NCBI RefSeq assembly: GCF_016107305.1
Contig: NZ_RCVR01000002.1
Span: 248,001-312,000 of the forward strand
Direction of reading: 5' to 3'
DNA: 64,000 nt
Source of the DNA: Roseomonas sp. KE2513
GTDB taxonomy: Bacteria > Pseudomonadota > Alphaproteobacteria > Acetobacterales > Acetobacteraceae
Made by a program: the position numbers and the translations under genes. Shown here in pieces: positions 1 through 8,800 of this stretch. A model generated the notes under the pieces. That model was given only the letters and a program-made list of their open reading frames with translations. It made no database searches and was not told the DNA's origin. Each line of letters begins with the position of its first letter. Positions within the stretch are counted from its first letter, which is position 1.

Positions 1-533
1 TCCGCGAGGCCGGGGTGAAGGTTCGCATGGTGAACCTCGGCGGCGGCTATCCCGTCCGCTACCGCTCCGAGGTGCCGGAGATCGACGACTTCGGCGCCGC
101 GATCATGGGTGCGATGGCGGAGCACTTCGGCAATGCTCTGCCGGACATCGTGGTGGAGCCCGGGCGCTTCATCGCGGCGGACGCGGCGGTGGTCTCGGCC
201 GAGGTCGTGCTGGTGTCCCGCAAGTCGAAGGACGATCCGGTGCGCTGGGTCTATCTCGACATCGGGCGCTTCGGCGGGCTGGCGGAGACCGAGGGCGAGG
301 CGATCAAGTACGCCTTCCGCACGCCGCATGACGGGGGCGAGGAGGGTCCGGTGACGATCGCGGGGCCGACCTGCGACAGCACTGACACCCTCTACGAGAA
401 GTCGAACTACCGGCTTCCCGCCTCGCTGGAGGCTGGCGATCGGATTGAGATCCTCTCGGCCGGGGCCTATGTGACGACCTATGCGAGCCAGAAGTTTAAC
501 GGGTTCCTCCCCCTGGCCGAGCACTACATCTGA
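1..533 (+). CDS. Ornithine/diaminopimelate-type PLP decarboxylase, C-terminal part (5' truncated by window)
   Basis: The open frame enters from the left edge and reads REAGVKV... before the first GTG at 15, so the gene starts outside the window. Visible are the glycine-rich phosphate-binding segment (VNLGGGYP), the EPGR motif and GPTCDSTDTLY, whose Cys and Asp are the active-site residues supplied across the dimer in fold-III decarboxylases (ornithine, arginine, diaminopimelate). GPTCDSTD is more typical of ornithine/lysine decarboxylases than of LysA, so putrescine synthesis is the likely role. A hairpin terminator follows 18 bases after the stop. The exact amino-acid substrate cannot be fixed from this fragment. 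Confidence 0.88.
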   Translation, partial: REAGVKVRMVNLGGGYPVRYRSEVPEIDDFGAAIMGAMAEHFGNALPDIVVEPGRFIAADAAVVSAEVVLVSRKSKDDPVRWVYLDIGRFGGLAETEGEAIKYAFRTPHDGGEEGPVTIAGPTCDSTDTLYEKSNYRLPASLEAGDRIEILSAGAYVTTYASQKFNGFLPLAEHYI

Positions 534-550
534 CTATAGGGTGAACAAGT

Positions 551-581
551 GGGGCGCCTCGTGGCGCCCCATCTCGTTTTT
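551..581 (+). terminator. Intrinsic terminator after the decarboxylase gene
   Basis: Perfect 8-bp stem GGGGCGCC/GGCGCCCC (551-558 with 563-570), loop TCGT, followed by a T-rich tail ending in TTTTT at 577-581. It sits directly downstream of the stop at 533. Confidence 0.8.
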
Positions 582-684
582 GGTTCTACGCAACGGACTT
601 TCTCGAATGGTGCAACGCGCCACGGAATCTGCTTCCTTAAGGATGACGTGTCGGTAATAATGTACCGAAAGACCGGGGGCTTGC

Positions 685-1254
685 GTGGCAGAGTTCTGGG
701 CTGAATATGGCGCCGCAGCGTATCTGCTGGCAGGTCTCTGGGCGTTCTTCGAAGGTGAGACCTTCGTGCTCGCCGCCGCTGCTATCGGGGCCATGACTGG
801 GGCGGTCGATCCTTTCCTGCTGCTCGGTTCCGTCTGGATTGGATCCTTCCTTGGGGATCAGACTTGGTTCCTGCTCGGCCGGCGCTACGGGCCTGGCCTG
901 GTGAAGCGGTATCCAAAGGCCGAGGCGAAGATGGCCAGCGCGACCACCATGCTGCTGCAGTACGGCACGCTCTTCGTCCTCAGCTTTCGGTTCCTCTATG
1001 GCATCCGCAACGTGGCCGCAGCCGCCTGCGGGCTGGCGGGCATGGGGCAGCTGCGCTTTGCCGTGCTGAACTTCATCGCGGCCGGGGTCTGGGCCAGCAG
1101 CTTCGTCGCCGCCGGCTGGTATCTCGGCGCGCTCATCGGGCCGGAGCGGCTGTTCCACTTCATCGCTGGCGGCGCGCTCATCGTCCTCGCGGTGTTCCTG
1201 TTCCGGCGTTTTTTCCGTAAGCGCCGCTCGACCGGGACGGTGCCGGTGGTCTGA
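685..1254 (+). CDS. DedA family integral membrane protein
   Basis: A 189-residue protein with several hydrophobic segments separated by short loops. It has the family hallmarks: an acidic FFEGE motif near the N terminus, GDQTWFLLGRRYG in the first half, and an amphipathic re-entrant stretch with SFRFLYGIRN in the middle. DedA/VTT proteins are inner-membrane lipid scramblases or transporters linked to undecaprenyl-phosphate recycling and membrane homeostasis. The start is GTG, preceded by a purine-rich GGGGG stretch. A 6-bp inverted repeat (651-656/663-668) lies just upstream but is too short to call an operator. Confidence 0.85.
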   Translation: MAEFWAEYGAAAYLLAGLWAFFEGETFVLAAAAIGAMTGAVDPFLLLGSVWIGSFLGDQTWFLLGRRYGPGLVKRYPKAEAKMASATTMLLQYGTLFVLSFRFLYGIRNVAAAACGLAGMGQLRFAVLNFIAAGVWASSFVAAGWYLGALIGPERLFHFIAGGALIVLAVFLFRRFFRKRRSTGTVPVV

Positions 1255-1402
1255 GTGCCCCGCTTTCCGCGGCCGGTCCGATCCTCTTGTGAGGTGCCCC
1301 CCCCTGAATGGAGGGGGTGGCGGAGCGGCGCCCGGGCCGGTCATCCGGTGGAGTCGTTGCAGGTAATTTGCCAAGTGCGGTTCAGGCTTTAGGCTGCACG
1401 GT

Positions 1403-1867
1403 ATGGACGAGATCGACCGGAACATCCTCATCGCCGTGCAGCAGGACGGTGCGGCGGGGCTGGCGGAACTCTCCAAGGTCGCCGGGCTCTCGGTTTCCGC
1501 CACCGCGGAGCGGGTGAAGCGCCTTGAGGAGAGGGAGACGATTCGCGGCTGGCACGCCGCGCTGGACCCGGCGGCCGTGGGCTGCGCGCTCCTGGCCTTC
1601 GTGACCGTCGGGCTGCGGCCCGGGCGGGATGACGGGGCCTTCCGCAAGGCGATGCGCCGGGCGCCGGCGGTTTTGGAGTGCCACGCGATCAGCGGACCCT
1701 GGGATTACCTGCTGAAGCTGCGACTGCCCGACCTCCAGGCGCTGGAGCGCTTCGTGGCGGACGAGGTGCGGGGCCAGACGGGTGTGGAGCGGACGGATGT
1801 GGTCGTCGCGCTCTCCTCGGCGAAGGAAACGATGATCCTGCCGGTGGCCGAGGCCGACGAGGAGTAG
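1403..1867 (+). CDS. Lrp/AsnC family transcriptional regulator
   Basis: A 154-residue protein with an N-terminal winged helix-turn-helix (starts MDEIDRNIL, recognition region about residues 16-40 with LSVSATAERVKRLEE) and a C-terminal RAM/AsnC ligand domain with the conserved SGPWDYLLKL stretch. Length fits the family (about 150 aa). Lrp-type regulators bind DNA as dimers or octamers and respond to amino acids. It is convergent with the binding-protein gene at 1928-3559, from which it is separated by a symmetrical hairpin. Its targets cannot be read from this window. Confidence 0.9.
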   Translation: MDEIDRNILIAVQQDGAAGLAELSKVAGLSVSATAERVKRLEERETIRGWHAALDPAAVGCALLAFVTVGLRPGRDDGAFRKAMRRAPAVLECHAISGPWDYLLKLRLPDLQALERFVADEVRGQTGVERTDVVVALSSAKETMILPVAEADEE

Positions 1868-1890
1868 GCCCCCTCCCCTTCCCCGGGGTT

Positions 1891-1914
1891 CCGGGAGGCC
1901 TCACGGCCTCCCGG
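1891..1914. terminator. Symmetrical hairpin between convergent genes (bidirectional terminator)
   Basis: Perfect 10-bp stem CCGGGAGGCC (1891-1900) and GGCCTCCCGG (1905-1914) with a 4-base loop. It lies in the 60-base gap between two convergent stop codons. The T tract is poor on both sides, so termination is inferred from position and stem strength. Confidence 0.6.
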
Positions 1915-1927
1915 GTTGTGCCGCGGA

Positions 1928-3559
1928 TCAGGCCCCGGGGGTCACGCTCATCGCGAGGGTGCGTTCGTCGGCCCGGGCATCGTAGGCGAGGCCACGCTTG
2001 AGCGCCCAGATGTTCACGAGCTGGAAGAGCGGGATGAAGGCGAGGTCGTCCATCGACATCTTCACGCCCTGCTGCAACAGGCGCTCCCGCTCCTTGTCGT
2101 CGAGGGTAGAGGTGGCGCGTTCGGTCAGGGCGTCCAGCTCGGGGTTCGTGTAGCGGCCATAGTTCGTCGAGCCGAAGCGCTTGGCCTGATCGTAGGTCCC
2201 GATGAGGTTCACGAGCGTGTAGGAGGCCTCCCCGGTCACGCTGCCCCAGCCCCCGAGGCGGACGTCGAATTCCTGCCGGCTGTTCCGGACGGAGAAGGTG
2301 GCCCAGGGCATGGCCTCCACCTGGGTTCCCACGCCGATGCGCTGCCACATCTGGGCGATGGCCTGGATGGTGCGGGCGTCGTTCGGGTAGCGGTCGTTCG
2401 GACCGTGCAGGGTGAGCTTGAAGCCCTGCGGGAAGCCGGCCTCGGCCAGGAGGGCCTTGGCGCGGTCGGGGTTGAAGGGATCCGGCTTCACCTCGGGATT
2501 GTAGGAGTAGGAGCCAGGGGGCAGCCACTGGCCGGTCGGCGCGGCGGTGCCTTCCATAACCTGGCGGCACAGGGCCTCGCGGTTGATGGCCGCCGAGAGC
2601 GCCTGGCGCACGCGCAGGTCGTTCAGCGGGTTCTTGGCCAGGGGCTGGCCGGCATTGTCCGTGATGAAAGGCGGCTTGCCGTCGCGGGAGCGGTCGAGGG
2701 TAAGGTAGATGACGCGCACGCCCTGGACCTCGGCGAGGGCAACGCGGCTCTCGCGGCGGAGGCGGGCGAGGTCGCTGGTGGGCACCTGGTCGATCAGGTC
2801 CACGTCCCCGGCAAGGAGGGCGGCGGTGCGGGCGCTGTCATTGCCGATGAAGCGGTAGGAGACACGGCTCCAGGGCTGCTTCGGGCCGAACCAGTCGTCG
2901 TTGCGGACGAGCTCGGTGCGGTCGCCCGGCGAGTAGGACGCGATCTTGTAGGGGCCGGTGCCGATGGCAGCCTTGCCGGAGTTGTAGTCCTCCGTGCTCG
3001 CGTTCCCGCCGGCATGGCGGGAGACGACGGCGACCGAGCCCAGTTCCGTCGGCAGTAGGGGCGCAGGGCTGGCCGTGTGGAAGCGGACCGTCAGCGGGTC
3101 CACGATCTCGGTGCGCTGGATGGAGCGGACGAAGCCACCGAAGCCACCGGGGGAGTTCGGGACGTTCGGCGTGCGCTCGATGGTGAAGGCAACGTCGTCG
3201 GCGGTGAAGTCGCGGCCGTCATGCCACTTCACGCCGGGACGGAGCTTGAACTCCCAAATCTTTTCCGAAACCGGGGTCCAGGAGAGGGCGAGTCCGGGGA
3301 CGAGGCGGGTTTGGGCGTCACGCTCCACCAGCCGGTCGAAGATGTGCATCGAGAGGCTGTTGTTCGGGGAGGCGTTGTAGAAATGCGGATCGAGCGAGGT
3401 GACCGCGCCGCCGATGCCGATGGTGAGCGGCCGGCCATTGGCAGCGGCCCCGTTGGCGCCCGCCTGGGCACGCGCCAGGGAGGGAGCGAGGCCGGCGGTG
3501 ATGGCGGCCAGGGCGGCCGGGACCGTCACGAAGAGGCGTCGGTTTATGGGTTGGGTCAC
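1928..3559 (-). CDS. ABC transporter substrate-binding protein, peptide/nickel type (SBP family 5), paralog 1
   Basis: A 543-residue periplasmic binding protein. The N terminus NRRLFVTVPAALAAITAG has a twin-arginine-like signal and an ARAQA cleavage site. Mature features typical of DppA/OppA-type cluster C proteins are VTSLDPHF, WEFKLRPGVKWHDG, the FTADDVAFTIER stretch, GTGPYKI and the late GRYTNPELD segment. The GTG start at 3559 was chosen because GGGAGAG stands 7 bases upstream; the frame stays open far upstream but without coding character. It diverges from two paralogs on the plus strand across a 108-base promoter region and probably feeds the same permease. The ligand (peptide, opine, glutathione or other) is unknown. 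Confidence 0.9.
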   Translation of the reverse strand: MTQPINRRLFVTVPAALAAITAGLAPSLARAQAGANGAAANGRPLTIGIGGAVTSLDPHFYNASPNNSLSMHIFDRLVERDAQTRLVPGLALSWTPVSEKIWEFKLRPGVKWHDGRDFTADDVAFTIERTPNVPNSPGGFGGFVRSIQRTEIVDPLTVRFHTASPAPLLPTELGSVAVVSRHAGGNASTEDYNSGKAAIGTGPYKIASYSPGDRTELVRNDDWFGPKQPWSRVSYRFIGNDSARTAALLAGDVDLIDQVPTSDLARLRRESRVALAEVQGVRVIYLTLDRSRDGKPPFITDNAGQPLAKNPLNDLRVRQALSAAINREALCRQVMEGTAAPTGQWLPPGSYSYNPEVKPDPFNPDRAKALLAEAGFPQGFKLTLHGPNDRYPNDARTIQAIAQMWQRIGVGTQVEAMPWATFSVRNSRQEFDVRLGGWGSVTGEASYTLVNLIGTYDQAKRFGSTNYGRYTNPELDALTERATSTLDDKERERLLQQGVKMSMDDLAFIPLFQLVNIWALKRGLAYDARADERTLAMSVTPGA

Positions 3560-3667
3560 GCGAAGCTCTCCCTTTTGTAATCTCTCGGTGACGCAAACTA
3601 GCGGCACGCTGGGCAGACTGCTAGAAGCGGCTTGGGGAAGGCGCCATCGGGAAACCCGGGGGATTTC

Positions 3668-5248
3668 ATGCAGCGAGTAGCCTTGGTGGCGCGCGCCGCC
3701 CTTTTGTCGTGCCTTTCGGTCTCCGCGCCGCTCGCGGCGCAGACGCTCAACCTGGCGGTGGGCGCGCCCGTCACCTCGCTCGATCCGCATTATCACGCGT
3801 TGTCGCCGAACTTTGCGGTGGCGGAGATGCTGTTCGATGGCCTGACGGGCTTCGACGCGAGGGCGCAGGTGGTGCCGCGGCTGGCGGAGAGCTGGCAGCC
3901 GGTGGCCGAGGATGTCTGGGAGTTCAAGCTCCGCCCCGGCGTGACCTTCCACAATGGCAACTCCTTCACCGCGGAGGACGTGGCCTTCACCATCGCGCGC
4001 GTGCCGACGGTACCGAACAGCCCCTCCTCCTACGGGATCTACACGCGGGCGATCCAGCGGGTGGAAGTGGTGGACCCGCTGACGGTGCGATTGCACACGA
4101 ATGGCGCCTATCCGCTGCTGCCGGTCGATCTGGCGCAGGTGGAGATGCTGGACCGCGAGATCCACGCCAACCCGCTGACCGAGGATTTCAATTCCGGGAA
4201 GCTCGCGATCGGCACGGGGCCCTTCCGGCTCATCAGCCACCGCAACGGCGACCGGATCGAGTACGCGCGCAACGACTCCTACTTCGGCGACCGGCCGCAC
4301 TGGGCGCGCGTGAGCTATCGGATGATCACGAACGACGCGGCGCGGACGGCGGCGCTGCTGTCGGGCGACGTGGACTTCATCGACCAGGTGCCGACGAGCG
4401 ACATCGCGAAGCTGCGCAACGACGGACGGGTGCAGCTCAGCGAGACGGACGGGCTGCGGCTGATCTATCTCGCGCTCGACCATTCCCGCGAGGGTCCGAC
4501 GCCCTTCGCGCTGGGCGATGACGGGCGGCCGCTGCCACGCAATCCGCTGAAGGACGTCCGGGTGCGGCGCGCGCTCTCCATCGCAATCGACCGCGCAGCC
4601 ATCTCGGAGCGCGTGATGGAGGGCGCCTCCACGCCCACGGTGCAGCTGCTGCCGGCGGGCGGTTTCGGCTCGATCCCCGGGCTGGTGGCGCAGCGTGGCG
4701 ATCCCGATGGGGCGCGGCGGCTGCTGGCGGAGGCAGGTTACCCGAATGGGTTCCGACTGACGCTGCACGGTCCGAACGACCGTTACATGAACGACGCCCG
4801 GATCATCCAGGCGATCGGGCAGATGTGGACGCGCGCGGGCGTGAGAACGAGCGTGGAGGCGCAGCCCTGGGCCACCTTCGTCGCGCGCGCCGGGCGGCAG
4901 GAGCTCTCGGCGATGCTGGTGGGCTGGGGCACCTCCTCCGGCGAGGCGTCGAACCCGCTGCGCTCGCTGCTCGCGACCTATAACCAGCAGCGGGGCTTCG
5001 GCGGGTCGAACCGCGGGCGCTACAGCAACGCGACGATGGACGCGGCCATGGAGACGGCGCTGCGCACGCTCGACAACGAGCGACGGGAGGCGCTGCTGCG
5101 CGAGGCCACGCAGATTGCGATGGACGATGTCGGCATCATCCCCATCCACACGCAGAAGAATATCTGGGCGATGCGCCGCGGGCTGCGGCACGATGCCCGA
5201 GCGGACGAGCTGACCCGCGCGCAAGACGTGCGGCCGGCGCAGCCGTGA
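3668..5248 (+). CDS. ABC transporter substrate-binding protein, SBP family 5, paralog 2
   Basis: A 526-residue protein with a Sec signal peptide (MQRVALVARAALLSCLSVSA, cleavage after APLAAQ) and the same architecture as its neighbours: VTSLDPHYHALSPN, WEFKLRPGVTFHNG, FTAEDVAFTIAR, GTGPFRL, GRYSNATMD. The ATG at 3668 was chosen over the upstream TTG at 3632 because it gives a clean signal peptide and follows a GGGGGA ribosome site. It is the first gene of an operon that continues with a second binding protein and the permease and ATPase genes. Clearly a duplication relative of the genes at 1928 and 5275. Confidence 0.9.
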   Translation: MQRVALVARAALLSCLSVSAPLAAQTLNLAVGAPVTSLDPHYHALSPNFAVAEMLFDGLTGFDARAQVVPRLAESWQPVAEDVWEFKLRPGVTFHNGNSFTAEDVAFTIARVPTVPNSPSSYGIYTRAIQRVEVVDPLTVRLHTNGAYPLLPVDLAQVEMLDREIHANPLTEDFNSGKLAIGTGPFRLISHRNGDRIEYARNDSYFGDRPHWARVSYRMITNDAARTAALLSGDVDFIDQVPTSDIAKLRNDGRVQLSETDGLRLIYLALDHSREGPTPFALGDDGRPLPRNPLKDVRVRRALSIAIDRAAISERVMEGASTPTVQLLPAGGFGSIPGLVAQRGDPDGARRLLAEAGYPNGFRLTLHGPNDRYMNDARIIQAIGQMWTRAGVRTSVEAQPWATFVARAGRQELSAMLVGWGTSSGEASNPLRSLLATYNQQRGFGGSNRGRYSNATMDAAMETALRTLDNERREALLREATQIAMDDVGIIPIHTQKNIWAMRRGLRHDARADELTRAQDVRPAQP

Positions 5249-5274
5249 CGAGCAGCAAGAACGGAGGAAGGCGG

Positions 5275-6858
5275 ATGAAGAAGCTTCTGCTCGGCGCGAC
5301 GGTGGCGCTCGCGGCCGTCATTGGCGGCCCGGTGGCGGGATGGGCGCAGACGCTCACCATGGCGGTGGGCGCGCCGGTGACGTCGCTGGATCCGCATTAC
5401 CACCAGCTTTCGCCGAACAATGCCGTGGCGGACATGATCTTCGACAAGCTGGTGAACACGGACGGGCAGGCACGGAACATTCCCGGCCTGGCGACGGAGT
5501 GGCGCGTCGTGGGGCCGACGACCTGGGAATTCAAGCTGCGGCCGAACGTTCGTTTTCACAACGGTAATGCCTTCACGGCGGAGGACGTGGCCTTCACCCT
5601 TGCCCGGCTGCCGAATGTGCCGAACAGTCCAGCTTCCTACGCGGTCTACGCGAAGCCGATCACGCGGGTGGAGATCGTTGACCCGCTGACCATCCGCTTC
5701 CACACGGCGCAGCCCTACCCCCTGCTGCCGCTGGACATGACGAACGTTCGGATCGTGGACAAGGAGACGGTCGAGAACGCGACGACGGAGGACTTCAACG
5801 CCCTCCGCGCCGCGATCGGCACCGGACCTTACCGCGCGGTGAGCTACCGCAACGGCGACCGGATCGAGTTTGTGCGGAACGACGCCTACTGGGGCCCGAA
5901 GCCCGCCTATGAGCGCGTGAACTACCGCATGATCACGAACGACGCCTCTCGCACGGCGGCGCTGCTGGCGGGTGACGTGGACTTTATCGACCAGGTGCCG
6001 ACGACGGACCTGGCGAAGCTGCGGAATGATCAGCGCGTCGCGCTCAGCGAGACGGTGGGGCTGCGGCTTGTGTTTCTGGGGCTTGATCACCTGCGAGGAC
6101 CGAACGAGAACTCGCCCTTTATCACCGACAATGACGGCAAGCCGCTGGGGCGGAACCCGCTGCGCGACGTGCGGGTGCGGCGCGCGCTCTCCATGGCGGT
6201 GGACCGGCAGGCGATCGTGGACCGGCTGATGGAAGGGGCGGCGACGCCCGCCGGGCAGTTCCTGCCACCGGGTGTCACAGGCCATGTGCCGGATGTGCAG
6301 CCCACCCGCTACGACCCCGAGGGGGCGAAGCGGCTGCTGGCGGAGGCCGGCTATCCCAACGGGTTCCGCATCCAGCTGAACGGGCCGAACGACCGCTACA
6401 TCAATGACGGGCGGATCATCCAAGCGATCGGGCAGACCTGGACGCGCATCGGCGTGCGGACGGCGGTGGAGGGGCAGACCTGGGCGGTCTTCGTCGGCCG
6501 GGCGGCGCGGCAGGAGTTCTCCGCGCATCTCATCGGCTGGGGGTCTAACCCGGACGGATCGCACCCGCTGCGCAACATCCTCGCGACGGTGAATGCAGAC
6601 AAGGGTTGGGGCGCATCCAACCGCGGGCGCTATTCCAATCCGGAGGTGGACCGGCTGCTTGAAGCCTCGCTGACCGAACTCGATGAGGAGAAGCGGCAGA
6701 AGCTGGTGCTGGATGCGGAGCGGATCGCGGCGGAGGACGTGGCGGTGATCCCGATCCACATCCAGACCAACACCTGGGCCATGCGGCGGGGCATCCGACA
6801 CGAGGCGCGCAACGACGAGCTGTCCCGCGCGCAGGACGTGCGGCCGGCGGCTCCCTGA
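5275..6858 (+). CDS. ABC transporter substrate-binding protein, SBP family 5, paralog 3
   Basis: A 527-residue protein starting at ATG 5275 behind a strong GGAGGAAG ribosome site. The signal peptide is MKKLLLGATVALAAVIGG with cleavage near WAQT. The family landmarks are VTSLDPHYHQLSPNN, WEFKLRPNVRFHNG, FTAEDVAFTLAR, GTGPYRA and GRYSNPEVD. It is most similar by eye to the gene immediately upstream and only 26 bases separate them, so the pair is co-transcribed. The permease gene follows 46 bases later. Likely delivers a peptide-like solute to that permease. Confidence 0.9.
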   Translation: MKKLLLGATVALAAVIGGPVAGWAQTLTMAVGAPVTSLDPHYHQLSPNNAVADMIFDKLVNTDGQARNIPGLATEWRVVGPTTWEFKLRPNVRFHNGNAFTAEDVAFTLARLPNVPNSPASYAVYAKPITRVEIVDPLTIRFHTAQPYPLLPLDMTNVRIVDKETVENATTEDFNALRAAIGTGPYRAVSYRNGDRIEFVRNDAYWGPKPAYERVNYRMITNDASRTAALLAGDVDFIDQVPTTDLAKLRNDQRVALSETVGLRLVFLGLDHLRGPNENSPFITDNDGKPLGRNPLRDVRVRRALSMAVDRQAIVDRLMEGAATPAGQFLPPGVTGHVPDVQPTRYDPEGAKRLLAEAGYPNGFRIQLNGPNDRYINDGRIIQAIGQTWTRIGVRTAVEGQTWAVFVGRAARQEFSAHLIGWGSNPDGSHPLRNILATVNADKGWGASNRGRYSNPEVDRLLEASLTELDEEKRQKLVLDAERIAAEDVAVIPIHIQTNTWAMRRGIRHEARNDELSRAQDVRPAAP

Positions 6859-6904
6859 AGCCGGACTTGACTAGGACAGGGGCGTTGACGGAAAGGGATC
6901 ACGC

Positions 6905-7876
6905 ATGAGCGTTTACCTGTTGCGCCGGCTGATCCAGGCCGCGCTGGTCATGCTGGCCATGTCCGTCATCGTCTTCGTCGGCGTCTATGCCATCGGTGAT
7001 CCCGTGGAGATCCTTATCTCCCCGGATGCCGACCAGGCGGAGCGCGCGCGCGCGATCGCGGCACTGGGCCTCGATAAGCCGCTCTGGGAGCAGTACCTCG
7101 CCTTCCTGTCGAACGCGGTGCGGGGCGACCTCGGGCGGTCCTTCGTGTTCAACGAGCCGGCGCTGAAGCTCATCGGGCAGCGGGCGCCGGCAACGCTGGA
7201 ACTGGCCTTCGGGGCGACCTTCCTCGCGATCCTCGTCGGGCTGCCGCTCGGGCTCTATGCGGGGCTGCGGCCGAATGGGGCCGGCGCCAAGGCGATCATG
7301 GCGGGGTCCATCCTCGGCTTCTCGCTGCCCACCTTCTGGGTGGGGCTGATGCTCATCATGGTGTTTGCGGTGCAGCTCGGCTGGCTGCCCTCCACCGGGC
7401 GGGGGGAGACGGCGGAGTTCCTGGGGATGCGCTGGTCGTTCCTGACGCAGGACGGACTGGCCCATATGGTGATGCCAGCGCTGAACCTCGCGCTGTTCAA
7501 GATCAGCCTCGTCATCCGCCTCACCCGCGCGGGCGTGCGGGAGACGATGCTGATGGATTATGTGAAGTTCGCGCGCGCCAAGGGCCTCTCGCCGCAGCGT
7601 GTGATCGGGGTGCACGTGTTCAAGAACATTCTCATCCCCGTGGTGACGGTGGTGGGGCTTGAGCTCGGCTCGACCATCGCCTTCTCCGTCGTGACCGAGA
7701 GCGTGTTTGCCTGGCCGGGGATGGGCAAGCTGATCATCGACAGCATTAACGTGCTCGACCGGCCGGTGATCGTCGCCTACCTCATGAGCATCGTGCTCAT
7801 GTTCATCGTCATCAACCTCGTGGTGGACCTGCTCTACTCGGTCCTTGATCCGCGCGTGCGGCTGGAGAGCAAGTGA
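6905..7876 (+). CDS. ABC transporter permease, DppB/OppB type
   Basis: A 323-residue inner-membrane permease. It opens with the typical MSVYLLRRLIQAALVMLAMS segment, has six predicted membrane spans, and contains the EAA-type cytoplasmic loop (YVKFARAKGLSPQRVIGVH) that docks on the ATPases. The C-terminal membrane helix is followed by YSVLDPRVRL, a signature of this subfamily. It forms the translocation pore with the next gene, whose ATG overlaps this stop by one base. Confidence 0.92.
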   Translation: MSVYLLRRLIQAALVMLAMSVIVFVGVYAIGDPVEILISPDADQAERARAIAALGLDKPLWEQYLAFLSNAVRGDLGRSFVFNEPALKLIGQRAPATLELAFGATFLAILVGLPLGLYAGLRPNGAGAKAIMAGSILGFSLPTFWVGLMLIMVFAVQLGWLPSTGRGETAEFLGMRWSFLTQDGLAHMVMPALNLALFKISLVIRLTRAGVRETMLMDYVKFARAKGLSPQRVIGVHVFKNILIPVVTVVGLELGSTIAFSVVTESVFAWPGMGKLIIDSINVLDRPVIVAYLMSIVLMFIVINLVVDLLYSVLDPRVRLESK

Positions 7877-8799
7877 TGAGCGCGACCACCGCGGGGGACG
7901 CGCCCGTCGCCAAGGCGCCCCGGGTCGAGACACCGTTCCGGCGCTTCGTCTCGGAGTTCTTCGAGAGCAAGATCGCAACGGGGGCGCTGGTCGTCTTCAG
8001 CGTGATCGTGCTTGTGGCGATCTTCGCACCGCTGATCTCGCCGCAGAATCCCTACGACCTCGCACAGCTCGACATCATGGACGGGCGTCTGGAGCCGGGG
8101 TCGCGCAATGGCGCCGACACCATGACCTACTGGCTCGGCACCGACGACCAGGGGCGGGACATGCTGTCGGGCATCATGTACGGGCTCCGGATCAGCCTTA
8201 TCGTGGGCGCGGGCTCAGCCATTGCGGCGGCGCTGGTCGGGGCCTCGCTCGGGATGCTTGCGGCCTATGCGGGGGGGCGGACGGACACGGTCATCATGCG
8301 CCTGGTGGACCTGCAGCTCTCTTTCCCCACCATCCTTTCGGCACTGATGATCCTCGCCTTTCTGGGCAAGGGGATCATGAACGTGGTCCTGGCGCTGATC
8401 GTGGTGGAATGGGCGTATTACGCCCGGACCGTGCGCGGCACGGCGCTGGTGGAGCGGCGGCGGGAATATATCGAGGCCGCGCAGTGCCTGGCGCTGCCGA
8501 CACGGCGCATCATCTTCCGGCACCTGCTGCCCAACTGCATGCCGCCGCTGATCGTGGTAGGGACCATTCAGATCGCCCGTGCCATCGCGCTGGAGGCGAC
8601 TCTGTCCTTCCTCGGCCTCGGCGTGCCGATCACGGAGCCCTCGCTCGGGTTGCTGATCGCCAACGGCTACGAGTACATGCTCTCCGGCAAGTACTGGATC
8701 TCCTTCTATCCGGGCATTGCGCTGCTGGTGACGATCGTCTCGATCAACCTCGTCGGCGACCATCTGCGCGATGTCCTCAACCCTCGGCTGAAGAAGTAA
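7876..8799 (+). CDS. ABC transporter permease, DppC/OppC type
   Basis: A 307-residue permease and partner of the preceding gene. It has a cytoplasmic N-terminal tail, a first membrane helix at about residues 35-55, then a periplasmic loop with the subfamily motif YWLGTDDQGRD (GTDxxGRD), five more helices, and the EAA loop around EYIEAAQCLALPTRRIIFRH. The C terminus GDHLRDVLNPRLKK is typical. The ATG at 7876 overlaps the upstream TGA (TGATG); a GTG at 7873 is an equivalent alternative start. Confidence 0.92.
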   Translation: MSATTAGDAPVAKAPRVETPFRRFVSEFFESKIATGALVVFSVIVLVAIFAPLISPQNPYDLAQLDIMDGRLEPGSRNGADTMTYWLGTDDQGRDMLSGIMYGLRISLIVGAGSAIAAALVGASLGMLAAYAGGRTDTVIMRLVDLQLSFPTILSALMILAFLGKGIMNVVLALIVVEWAYYARTVRGTALVERRREYIEAAQCLALPTRRIIFRHLLPNCMPPLIVVGTIQIARAIALEATLSFLGLGVPITEPSLGLLIANGYEYMLSGKYWISFYPGIALLVTIVSINLVGDHLRDVLNPRLKK

Positions 8800-8800
8800 C

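Noticed and set aside
651-668. TCGGTA-N6-TACCGA inverted repeat before dedA
   Set aside because: Only 6-bp arms; expected by chance at this scale and no regulator linked to it.
637-1647. 336-codon minus-strand frame
   Set aside because: Antisense to DedA and Lrp genes, low-complexity Arg/Pro-rich product.
3560-5224. Upstream part of the very long minus-strand frame that includes the binding protein
   Set aside because: Antisense to a well-supported binding-protein gene, Arg/His-rich, no family match. Only the part below 3559 is real.
5020-6801. 593-codon minus-strand frame
   Set aside because: Shadow of the plus-strand binding protein at 5275; composition is that of an antisense GC-rich frame.
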